A stretch of 5,312 nucleotides of DNA from contig JBGPKH010000627.1 of assembly GCA_041485845.1 (NCBI GenBank), positions 1 through 5,312 of the forward strand, in the 5' to 3' direction. Both the position numbers and the translations under genes were made by a program. The notes under the pieces are model-generated. The model was not told the DNA's origin. It saw nothing but the letters and a program-made list of their open reading frames with translations, and ran no database searches. This document shows positions 1 to 5,312 of this stretch, piece after piece; the stretch's first letter is position 1; each line of letters opens with the position of its first letter. Source of the DNA: OMOG01 sp041485845. GTDB lineage: Bacteria > Acidobacteriota > Terriglobia > Bryobacterales > Bryobacteraceae.

Positions 1-1
1 C

Positions 2-634
2 AGCATGACCCTGAAGGCCAAGACCGCCGGATATGTCAACGTACAGCAGAACAACAACCAGAACATGATTTACTGGGGCATGCAATTGCCTCCCTTCCAG
101 CTCGGCGACACGGCGCGCGCGGGCATGGCGGTGGCGCAGATTCCCGACCTCAAAAGTTGGGAGGTGAGCGCCAACGTGGGCGAGTTGGACCGCGGCCATC
201 TGACGGTGGGCCAGAAGGTGACCGTGAAGGTGGTGGCGCTGGCGGGCAAGTCGTTTCCCGGCCACGTGAAGAGTATCGGCGGCACATCTGGTCCGCAATG
301 GGATCGCAAATTCGAGTGCCGCATCGCGCTGGAGCAGGCGGGTCCCGAGCTGCGGCCCGGTATGACGTCCAACATGCTGATCACCATCGAGACTCTCGAC
401 GGCGTTTTGTGGATCCCGTCGCAGGCGCTCTTTGAAAGCGACGGCCGGACGTTCGTGTACCAGCGAACGCCCAACGGTTTCATGCCGCACGATATCGCGC
501 TCGTGCGCCGCAGTGAGAGCCAGGCGGTCATCTCGGGCATCAAGGAAGGCGAGCTGGTGGCGATGTCCAATCCCGACCAGCAGGTCAAGGCGGCCGGAGG
601 CCCCGAGAGCGCCATGAAGGCGTTGTCCAAATGA
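2..634 (+). CDS. HlyD/AcrA-family efflux periplasmic adaptor subunit (C-terminal part, 5' end outside window)
   Basis: Membrane-fusion (adaptor) protein that in this family bridges an inner-membrane ABC permease to the outer membrane across the periplasm. The frame is open to the left edge, so the ATG at 5 is internal and the N-terminal anchor, first lipoyl half and hairpin are missing. Counting that Met as 1, residues 3-11 (LKAKTAGYV) match the second lipoyl half-motif. A Gln/Asn-rich insertion follows (about 13-33), then AQIPDL and a beta-barrel stretch with VGELDRGHLTVGQKVTV (about 58-74). The membrane-proximal domain carries IPSQALF (137-143) and a GIKEGELVA segment near the end. Its stop overlaps the permease start in an ATGA, so the two are translationally coupled. 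Family assignment is firm; the substrate cannot be read from the sequence. Confidence 0.92.
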   Translation, partial: SMTLKAKTAGYVNVQQNNNQNMIYWGMQLPPFQLGDTARAGMAVAQIPDLKSWEVSANVGELDRGHLTVGQKVTVKVVALAGKSFPGHVKSIGGTSGPQWDRKFECRIALEQAGPELRPGMTSNMLITIETLDGVLWIPSQALFESDGRTFVYQRTPNGFMPHDIALVRRSESQAVISGIKEGELVAMSNPDQQVKAAGGPESAMKALSK

Positions 635-1878
635 TCATCCGTCTAGCCGATATCGGCCAGGCCTTGTCCAACCTGCGCGCGCAGAAGACGCGCACGCTGC
701 TGACCGCGCTCGGCATTGTGTTCGGCGTAGGCTCGGTGATCGGGATGCTGGCCATCGGCTCGGGCGCCAAAGAGGAATCGCTGCGCTTCATCGAACAGTT
801 GGGGGTGCGCAACGTCTTGATCGATGCGCGCCCGGCCACCAGCCAGGAGGAATTCCAGCAGCGCCGCCGCTCGTCGCCCGGGCTGTCCGAACGCGACGTG
901 CGAATTTTGCAGGCGAATATCGAGGGGCTCGAAACCATGTCGGCGCGGCGCACGCTGCGTCCGGCGCGCGTGCTTCCCAAGCCCTCGCGCGATATCCCCA
1001 CGCTGTATGGAGTGCGGCCGTCCTATAGCGTGATCCACAGCCTGCACGTGGCGGAGGGTAAGTTCTTCGACGAGTCCGACGACGCCGCGAGCGTCACCGT
1101 GTGTGTGCTGGGTGAGGGGGCCAAGGTCAACATTTTCGGGTACGGTCCGGCCGTCGGCAGATTCGTGAAGCTGAACGACACATGGCTCGAAGTCGTGGGC
1201 GTGCTGAACGAACAGCTCATGGCGGGCGCGCAGTCGAGCGGCAATACGATGATGGACGTCAACAACATCGTCTACATTCCGCTGAACACGTTCCAGTACC
1301 GGTTCTGGGACCAGAGCGCCAACATGAAGGACGATCTGGACGGCATCGATCTGCGCCTCGGTCCGGAGACCGACAGCATCGAAACCGCCAAGGTGGTGAC
1401 CGCGGTCCTCAACTCCACGCACCACAACATGCAGGATTTCACCGTGACCATTCCGGCCGCGCTGCTGGCGCAGCAGCAGAGGACCCAGACCATCTTCACT
1501 TACGTGATGGTGGCGATCGCCGCGATCTCGTTGCTGGTGGGCGGCATCGGGATCATGAACATCGTGCTGGCCACGGTGCTCGAGCGCACGCGCGAGATCG
1601 GCATCCGGCGCTCGGTCGGCGCGCGGCGGTTCGACATCGTGCGCCAGTTTCTCACGGAATCGGTGATGATCTCGATTGGCGGCGGCCTGCTGGGGATCGG
1701 CTTCGGCTTCTTCCTGGCGTGGCTCATCGCGCGCACGGCGGAGTGGAAAACGATTGTCACTTCGGCTTCGGTCATCATTGCGTTCGGCGTGTCGGTGGCG
1801 GTCGGGGTCATCTTCGGGATCTATCCCGCGGTGAAGGCATCGCGGATCAATCCCATCGATGCGCTGCGATACGAGTAA
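631..1878 (+). CDS. MacB-type ABC transporter permease (FtsX domain), no fused ATPase
   Basis: Inner-membrane permease of the MacB/FtsX (type VII ABC) superfamily, 415 aa. Members have one N-terminal membrane helix, a large periplasmic domain and three C-terminal helices; they act mechanically with an ATPase and a periplasmic adaptor. Here residues about 17-42 form the first hydrophobic helix, followed by GSGAKEE. Residues about 50-285 are the periplasmic region. Helices lie near 290-317, 345-367 and 376-400. The FtsX signature ERTREIGIRRSVGAR is at 318-332, and the protein ends KASRINPIDALRYE, typical of MacB. Full MacB is about 650 aa with an N-terminal ATPase; that domain is absent, so a separate ATPase is needed and none is in the window. 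The ATG at 631 overlaps the adaptor stop; a weak GAAGG lies 10 bp upstream. Export of a lipid, peptide or drug is possible, but the cargo is unknown. Confidence 0.93.
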   Translation: MIIRLADIGQALSNLRAQKTRTLLTALGIVFGVGSVIGMLAIGSGAKEESLRFIEQLGVRNVLIDARPATSQEEFQQRRRSSPGLSERDVRILQANIEGLETMSARRTLRPARVLPKPSRDIPTLYGVRPSYSVIHSLHVAEGKFFDESDDAASVTVCVLGEGAKVNIFGYGPAVGRFVKLNDTWLEVVGVLNEQLMAGAQSSGNTMMDVNNIVYIPLNTFQYRFWDQSANMKDDLDGIDLRLGPETDSIETAKVVTAVLNSTHHNMQDFTVTIPAALLAQQQRTQTIFTYVMVAIAAISLLVGGIGIMNIVLATVLERTREIGIRRSVGARRFDIVRQFLTESVMISIGGGLLGIGFGFFLAWLIARTAEWKTIVTSASVIIAFGVSVAVGVIFGIYPAVKASRINPIDALRYE

Positions 1879-1895
1879 GCTCAACCTGACCCTCA

Positions 1896-1924
1896 TTGCT
1901 TCCGACGGCGCGTAGAGTTATGCT
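1896..1924 (+). promoter_or_regulatory. possible sigma70-like promoter for the cytochrome c gene
   Basis: The 104-bp gap after the permease is distinctly AT-richer than its surroundings. TTGCTT at 1896-1901 and TATGCT at 1919-1924 are separated by exactly 17 bp. The match is weak at -35 (3 of 6) and fair at -10 (4 of 6). I found no convincing terminator hairpin for the permease, so read-through from upstream is also possible. Inference only. Confidence 0.25.
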
Positions 1925-1960
1925 TTTAGAAGATTTAGAGGTCTAGAAAGTCTGAATAGT
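1925..1960 (+). repeat. four degenerate 9-nt tandem units upstream of the cytochrome gene
   Basis: The segment reads as tttagaaga, tttagaggt, ctagaaagt, ctgaatagt, four successive 9-mers sharing a T-rich start and an AGA/GAA core. It includes the 6-bp palindrome tctaga at 1942-1947. The units are imperfect. They may be a degenerate operator, an untranslated leader, or simply low-complexity AT-rich DNA. Confidence 0.3.
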
Positions 1961-1970
1961 TTTGCCTCCA

Positions 1971-1977
1971 AAGGAGG
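1971..1977 (+). promoter_or_regulatory. strong Shine-Dalgarno site fixing the cytochrome c start
   Basis: AAGGAGG at 1971-1977 is a near-perfect anti-16S complement, and it ends 5 nt before the ATG at 1983. It selects that ATG over the in-frame TTG at 1962, which lies upstream of the site. It is the only consensus-strength ribosome binding site I noticed in this window. Confidence 0.85.
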
Positions 1978-1982
1978 ACAAT

Positions 1983-2471
1983 ATGGTGATTTGGGTTGTC
2001 TTGTTGATGGCGCAAGCCGCGGCTCCCTCGCAGATCGATCGCGGCGAAGCGCTGTTTCTCGACCCCGCTCTGGGTTGTGGGACCTGTCACGCTCTCAAGG
2101 GAAAAGGTACGGCTGTCGGGCCGGATCTGAAGGGAATTGCGCGCCTCAGTCCCGCCGGGATTGTGATGGCCGTGCGTTCTACCGTCACGCAGTACGTGCA
2201 GACCGTGAAGCTGAAGTCCGGCGAGTCCTTCCCGACCCTGCCGCCGGCAGCCGGCGACCAGCCGGTGAAGATCTACGACTTGTCGAAGATGCCGCCCGAG
2301 GCGCACGAGGTCGCACGGGCGGACATCGGCTCGCTCACGCCCAACAGTGGCTGGAAACATCCGCCCAGCACCCGCAAGTACACCGACGAGCAGATGGCGG
2401 ACATCATCGCTTATGTTCGCTACGCCGGCGCGGGTAGCAGGACCCCGGTCGATCCGGCGGACGTGAAATAG
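1983..2471 (+). CDS. small exported monohaem cytochrome c
   Basis: A 162-aa class I-like cytochrome c, expected to carry electrons in the periplasm. The N-terminus (MVIWVVLLMAQAAAPSQ) is a short hydrophobic segment ending in an AQA/A-type cleavage site, but it has no basic residue before the core, so it is a poor textbook signal peptide. The single haem attachment motif is C32-G-T-C35-H36, followed by GPDLKGIAR (46-54), as in the haem-binding domain common in Planctomycetes and Acidobacteria. The C-terminal helix KYTDEQMADIIAYVRY (132-147) is the usual last helix. The axial Met normally found in an MP pair before that helix is not there; the stretch reads WKHPPS (124-129), while an MP pair occurs earlier at 103-104. 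The start is chosen from the strong ribosome binding site. No oxidoreductase partner gene is adjacent, so its redox partner is unknown. Confidence 0.88.
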   Translation: MVIWVVLLMAQAAAPSQIDRGEALFLDPALGCGTCHALKGKGTAVGPDLKGIARLSPAGIVMAVRSTVTQYVQTVKLKSGESFPTLPPAAGDQPVKIYDLSKMPPEAHEVARADIGSLTPNSGWKHPPSTRKYTDEQMADIIAYVRYAGAGSRTPVDPADVK

Positions 2472-2492
2472 TTCGGAGCCGCGCGCGTCAGC

Positions 2493-2617
2493 AAGCTGTG
2501 AAAAAATCGCTGATATCGCCGGGTTGACAGCCGGTTAACTGTCCCACGTTGGTGCGCAAGGGCTTGCGTTTTTGTGGGGCAGGCGCTTTCGCCTGCCAAC
2601 CGATTTTTTCACAGCTT
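2493..2617. repeat. MITE- or REPIN-like palindromic element with 17-bp terminal inverted repeats
   Basis: A perfect 17-bp inverted repeat, aagctgtgaaaaaatcg at 2493-2509 and its reverse complement at 2601-2617, encloses 91 bp. Inside are three smaller hairpins: gacag/ctgtc (2526-2530/2539-2543), cgcaa/ttgcg (2555-2559/2564-2568) followed by five T, and ggcaggcg/cgcctgcc with a 4-nt loop (2578-2597). The 9-mer tcagcaagc occurs at 2488-2496 and again at 2619-2627, either side of the element; the left copy overlaps the terminal repeat by 4 bp. It has no coding capacity. The 125-bp length, terminal repeats and possible target duplication fit a non-autonomous mobile element or a REP doublet. The inverted repeat is directly visible; mobility is inferred. 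Confidence 0.7.
2555..2573 (+). terminator. weak hairpin plus T-run, possible terminator of the cytochrome gene
   Basis: cgcaa (2555-2559) pairs with ttgcg (2564-2568) around a gggc loop, and TTTTT follows at 2569-2573. The 5-bp stem is short for an intrinsic terminator. It sits inside the palindromic element, 84 bp after the cytochrome stop. It could end that transcript, perhaps helped by the longer outer stem, but it may be only part of the repeat. Confidence 0.3.
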
Positions 2618-2665
2618 CTCAGCAAGCGGTGTACGGGGCGCCACGTTATCATCGCATTTACCTCG

Positions 2666-4765
2666 ATGATACGTTTCCTCATTGTGGCGCTGGTCGCGCG
2701 CTCGCTCGCAGCAGCGGGCACGACGGTCCTGTTTGATCCTTCGACGCCCGAGACGGGGCCGTTTCCGACCGACTTCCTCACCCTGCCCGACCCGGTTCAG
2801 AAGAGCGGGGTACGCATCGATATTCCGGTTCCCGACTGCGGCTCGCAGTATACTTCCTGCCAGGAAGCGGCACTGGCGGACCAGTTGGACGGTTTCAGCA
2901 TCCGCGCGCGCGTCCGTGTGCGGTTCTCGGGGGCGGTGAATCCGGCGACCCTGCGCGACGGCGTCTTTCTGGTGGCGCTCGACAACGTCACCCAGGACGA
3001 GCCGGGAATCCACAATTTCGGCGATCGCATCGCCATCAACCAGCCTGTCTACGACCCCACGACGAATGTCCTGTACGCCAAGCCCGATACGGTGCTCGAC
3101 CAGCATCGCCGCTACGCGCTGGTGGTGACCGACGCGGTCAAGGACGCGGCCGGAACTTCCGTGAGCTCCGACGCCGCATACCTGGCGTGCCTGCAAGACG
3201 GGACCTCGTACTGCGTGTCGCTGGCACGGGCCGTGAGCGGCATCGCCGCGAGCCCGCAGAAGATCGTCGCGGCGTCCGTCTTCACCACTATGAGCGCGAC
3301 CGCGTGGCTGGAGCACGCCAGGATGATTCTCGATTATGTGCCGCCGGTCGTGATGCTGGCCCAGCCGCAAAGCTCGTTCCACGTACCCGATCTGACGTCG
3401 CTCGTGCTCCACGATCAGGTCGGCGCGAATCCGGTGAAGTTTGTGGATTTCGCTCTGCCCATCGATTCGCCGATCGTCACGGGACTGGAACGCATCGTCA
3501 TCGGATCCTTCCGCTCGCCGAGCTTCCTGGAGGACGACCAGACGATTCGCCAGTTGCCGACCCTGCCGCAACTCGCGGTGCCGGTGAAGTCGAGCCAGGT
3601 CTACTTCAACGCGCTGCTCCCGTCGACTCCCCAGCCGGCCCGCGGATATCCGGTGGTGATCTTCGGGCACGGTTTCGGCGACAGCCGGTTCGGCGGGCCG
3701 ACCGCGGTGGCGCCGACCCTTGCGCGGTCGGGGTTCGCCACGATCGCGATTAATGCGATCGGCCATGGGTTCGGACCGCTGAGCACCGTCACGCTCGTGG
3801 ACAGAAGCGGCAAGAGCACGACACTCGAAGCGGGCGGCCGCAGTTTCGACCTGGACGGCGACGGCAACATCGACCCGGAGGAAGGCTGCACGGTGCTGAC
3901 CCCGGTGGCGTACGGCACGCGTGACTGCTTCCGGCAGACCGCGGTCGATCTGATGCAACTCGCGCGCGTGATCCGCCTGGGGCTCGATCTGGATGGCGAC
4001 GGCCGGCCGGACCTGGACGCTTCGCGGATCTATTACGCGGGCGACTCGCTGGGGGCGATGTACGGCGCCATGCTGATGGCCGTTGAGCCGACGGTGCGCG
4101 CCGCGTCGCTCACGGTCGGCGGCGGCTCCACGATCGACATTGCGCAGTGGAGCCCCGCGTATCGCGGGCTGAGCACCCGGATGCTGCAAGTGCGCACGCC
4201 CGCGCTGCTCAACAAGGGCAACTCCTACGACGGAGATCATGTGCTGCCGGACCAGCCGGTGAAAGTAACTACCGTACCGGGAGCGATCGCCATCCAGAAT
4301 GTGTTCGAGATGCTGGAGTGGCTCGGCATCGAGGGCGACCCCATCGCATTTGCGCCGCATCTGAAACCATCGCCGCTGCCAGGAGTGCCGGCGCGGCCGG
4401 TGCTGGTGCAATTCGCGCGCGGCGATCGCACCATGCCGAACCCGGCCTCGAGCGCCCTGATTCGCGCGGCGGGCCTGCAGGCCAGCACGTGGATGTACCG
4501 GCACGACCTGGCGCGCGAGAAGGCCCCCGACCTGCCAGCGGATCCCCATCCGTACCTGGAGCTGTTCGTCAGCCTGAGTGGCGGAAGCATCCAGTTGCCG
4601 ACCGCCGTCGGGCTGGCCATCAGCCTCGACGCGCAGCAGCAGATCGCCGGTTTCTTATCGGCGGATGGGACTAGCATTCCCGACGGGAATGGCCTCGTGC
4701 GGCTGCTGTTGGGGATTCGCGTGTTCGAGATCCCCGCGGTACTGCCGCAGGATCTGGGCTACTGA
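2666..4765 (+). CDS. secreted alpha/beta hydrolase, VolA/bacterial virulence-factor-lipase-like, with Ca-binding-type loops
   Basis: A predicted exported serine esterase or lipase of 699 aa. MIRFLIVALVARSLAAAG is a signal peptide. The opening (VLFDPS, GPFPTDFLTLPD, about 21-42) and LDGFSIRARVRVRFSGAVNP resemble the N-terminal domain of VolA-like lipases; about 80-165 is Ig-like. The hydrolase core has the oxyanion segment HGFGD (335-339) and the nucleophile elbow G459-D-S461-L-G463. The likely acid is D587 in RGDRTMP and the likely His is H628 in DPHPYL. Two DLDGDG loops (395-407 and 441-451) look like EF-hand/dockerin-type calcium sites and lie between oxyanion and nucleophile. Six Cys occur in close pairs (58/65, 175/183, 408/421), suggesting disulfides. 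ATG 2666 is preferred because it opens the signal peptide, although no good ribosome binding site precedes it. An in-frame TTG at 2549 would add 39 residues encoded by the repeat element. The substrate is unknown. Confidence 0.85.
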   Translation: MIRFLIVALVARSLAAAGTTVLFDPSTPETGPFPTDFLTLPDPVQKSGVRIDIPVPDCGSQYTSCQEAALADQLDGFSIRARVRVRFSGAVNPATLRDGVFLVALDNVTQDEPGIHNFGDRIAINQPVYDPTTNVLYAKPDTVLDQHRRYALVVTDAVKDAAGTSVSSDAAYLACLQDGTSYCVSLARAVSGIAASPQKIVAASVFTTMSATAWLEHARMILDYVPPVVMLAQPQSSFHVPDLTSLVLHDQVGANPVKFVDFALPIDSPIVTGLERIVIGSFRSPSFLEDDQTIRQLPTLPQLAVPVKSSQVYFNALLPSTPQPARGYPVVIFGHGFGDSRFGGPTAVAPTLARSGFATIAINAIGHGFGPLSTVTLVDRSGKSTTLEAGGRSFDLDGDGNIDPEEGCTVLTPVAYGTRDCFRQTAVDLMQLARVIRLGLDLDGDGRPDLDASRIYYAGDSLGAMYGAMLMAVEPTVRAASLTVGGGSTIDIAQWSPAYRGLSTRMLQVRTPALLNKGNSYDGDHVLPDQPVKVTTVPGAIAIQNVFEMLEWLGIEGDPIAFAPHLKPSPLPGVPARPVLVQFARGDRTMPNPASSALIRAAGLQASTWMYRHDLAREKAPDLPADPHPYLELFVSLSGGSIQLPTAVGLAISLDAQQQIAGFLSADGTSIPDGNGLVRLLLGIRVFEIPAVLPQDLGY

Positions 4766-4767
4766 AA

Positions 4768-4864
4768 TGTGGGGCGGGCAATCCTGCCCGCGTGGCGGCT
4801 TTCGAGCCGCCGCAATCCGGCTGGAGAGCCCCCGCAGCCCAGGATTGGCTGCCCGCGAGCGGGC
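4768..4864. repeat. REP-like cluster of four hairpins between convergent genes
   Basis: Nearly the whole gap between the hydrolase stop and the convergent permease stop is made of small palindromes. They are gcgggca/tgcccgc with loop atcc (4774-4791), ggcggct/agccgcc with loop ttcg (4794-4811), gcagcc/ggctgc with a 7-nt loop (4834-4852), and gcccg/cgggc with loop cgag (4851-4864). The leading tgtggggcgggc (4768-4779) matches tgtggggcaggc at 2573-2584 in 11 of 12 bases, so both belong to one repeat type. No T-run follows any stem. The cluster may protect 3' ends or terminate both convergent transcripts, but that role is inferred. Confidence 0.65.
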
Positions 4865-5312
4865 CTACTGCTCCCGCAGCGCCAGAATCGGATCCACTCG
4901 CATCGCGCGGCGCGCGGGCAGGTAGCTCGCCAGCGATGCTACCACCAGGAGGATCGCGGCCACGAACACGAACGTCGCGGGATCGGTGGCCGTAATTCCG
5001 AAGAGCAGTTTCGAGAGGACCCGCGTGACCGCCAACGACCCGGCTGCCCCGGCGGCGATCCCGATGGCGCTGAGCGTAATTCCCCTGCCCGCGACCGTGA
5101 TCAGCACATCGGCAGGCCGCGCGCCGAGCGCCATCCGCACCCCGATCTCCTGCGTCCTCTGCGACACCATGTAAGCCAGCACGCCGTAAATTCCCACCGA
5201 CGCCAGCACAATCGCCACCGACGCGAAGACTGCCAGGAGCAGCATCTGCACGCGCCGGTCGAACACTTCGCGGTCGAGGATTTCGTCCATCGTGCTGACG
5301 CCTTGGATCGGC
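4865..5312 (-). CDS. ADOP-type (MacB/FtsX-like) ABC transporter permease, C-terminal FtsX domain (5' end outside window)
   Basis: C-terminal 148 residues of an inner-membrane permease, open to the right edge; the ATG at 5290 is internal, since the frame continues upstream as PIQGVST. Counting the first visible Pro as 1, the sequence TMDEILDREVFDRR (7-20) precedes a membrane helix (about 24-48). The FtsX signature QRTQEIGVRMALGAR is at 51-65. Two more helices follow, a conserved LLFGI-x-x-x-DPATF stretch lies between them, and the protein ends LPARRAMRVDPILALREQ. This arrangement is characteristic of the roughly 800-aa duplicated permeases abundant in Acidobacteriota (ADOP family), which usually lack a dedicated ATPase and adaptor beside them. 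It differs clearly in sequence from the permease at 631-1878, so it is not a recent duplicate. It is convergent with the hydrolase. Cargo is unknown. Confidence 0.9.
   Translation of the reverse strand, partial: PIQGVSTMDEILDREVFDRRVQMLLLAVFASVAIVLASVGIYGVLAYMVSQRTQEIGVRMALGARPADVLITVAGRGITLSAIGIAAGAAGSLAVTRVLSKLLFGITATDPATFVFVAAILLVVASLASYLPARRAMRVDPILALREQ

Noticed and set aside
643..1896. Long minus-strand open frame (417 codons) opposite the permease
   Set aside because: It mirrors the permease, whose FtsX motifs are unmistakable. The antisense product is low-complexity, rich in Arg, His and Asp, as expected from the complement of GC-rich codons.
1962..1982. TTG at 1962 as the start of the cytochrome
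   Set aside because: It would place the strong AAGGAGG site inside the coding region and add a charged PPKEDN stretch before the export signal. ATG 1983 is correctly spaced from that site.
2524..2551. Perfect TTGACA at 2524-2529 as a -35 box inside the palindromic element
   Set aside because: No -10-like hexamer lies 16-18 bp downstream; that region reads acgttgg. The hexamer also forms part of the gacag/ctgtc hairpin.
2493..2617. CRISPR repeat or riboswitch interpretation of the repeat region
   Set aside because: There is only one inverted pair, with no series of evenly spaced direct repeats and spacers. I recognise no conserved riboswitch core.
2488..2781. 97-codon minus-strand frame spanning the palindromic element
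   Set aside because: It crosses the repeat and the start of the hydrolase, has no domain or export signal, and is explained by the lack of stops in GC-rich DNA.
2609..4549. Very long minus-strand open frame (646 codons) opposite the hydrolase
   Set aside because: The plus strand encodes a coherent hydrolase with signal peptide, Ser/Asp/His candidates and metal loops. The antisense translation is Arg/His-rich with no recognisable domain, an artefact of high third-position GC.

Overview
The window looks like a stretch of a GC-rich bacterial chromosome, most probably an Acidobacteriota member of the Solibacter/Bryobacter type. This is inferred from three things: the high GC of coding and non-coding DNA, an ADOP-type ABC permease C-terminus on the minus strand, and short palindromic intergenic repeats of the tgtggggcRggc kind. 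No rRNA or other marker gene is present, so the placement is tentative.

Layout: (1) Positions 1-1878, plus strand, carry the end of a tripartite-type export operon. It holds the C-terminal part of an HlyD/AcrA-like periplasmic adaptor, overlapping by 4 bp (ATGA) with a complete 415-aa MacB-type FtsX permease. The permease has no fused ATPase, so the ATPase must be encoded elsewhere, probably upstream of the window. (2) After a 104-bp AT-richer gap with a strong ribosome binding site comes a 162-aa monohaem cytochrome c with a C-G-T-C-H haem site. (3) The next gap, 194 bp, holds a compact palindromic element (2493-2617). It has 17-bp perfect terminal inverted repeats, nested internal hairpins and a 9-bp direct repeat at its edges, and looks like a MITE or REPIN. 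(4) Then follows a 699-aa secreted alpha/beta hydrolase related to the VolA/bacterial lipase family. It has an N-terminal Ig-like part, a GDSLG nucleophile elbow and two DxDxDG calcium-type loops. (5) A roughly 100-bp cluster of consecutive hairpins (REP-like) separates the hydrolase from a convergent gene. (6) On the minus strand, running off the right edge, is the C-terminal FtsX domain of an ADOP-type ABC permease.

The adaptor and first permease clearly work together as an ATP-driven efflux or export system. The cytochrome, the hydrolase and the ADOP permease look like independent units. The two repeat-bearing gaps share a 12-bp motif (11 of 12 identical), so they probably belong to one genome-wide repeat family. 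I see no defence system, CRISPR array, tRNA, integrase or complete transposase in the window. The non-coding palindromic elements are the least conventional material here. The gene content itself is fairly ordinary for this group.
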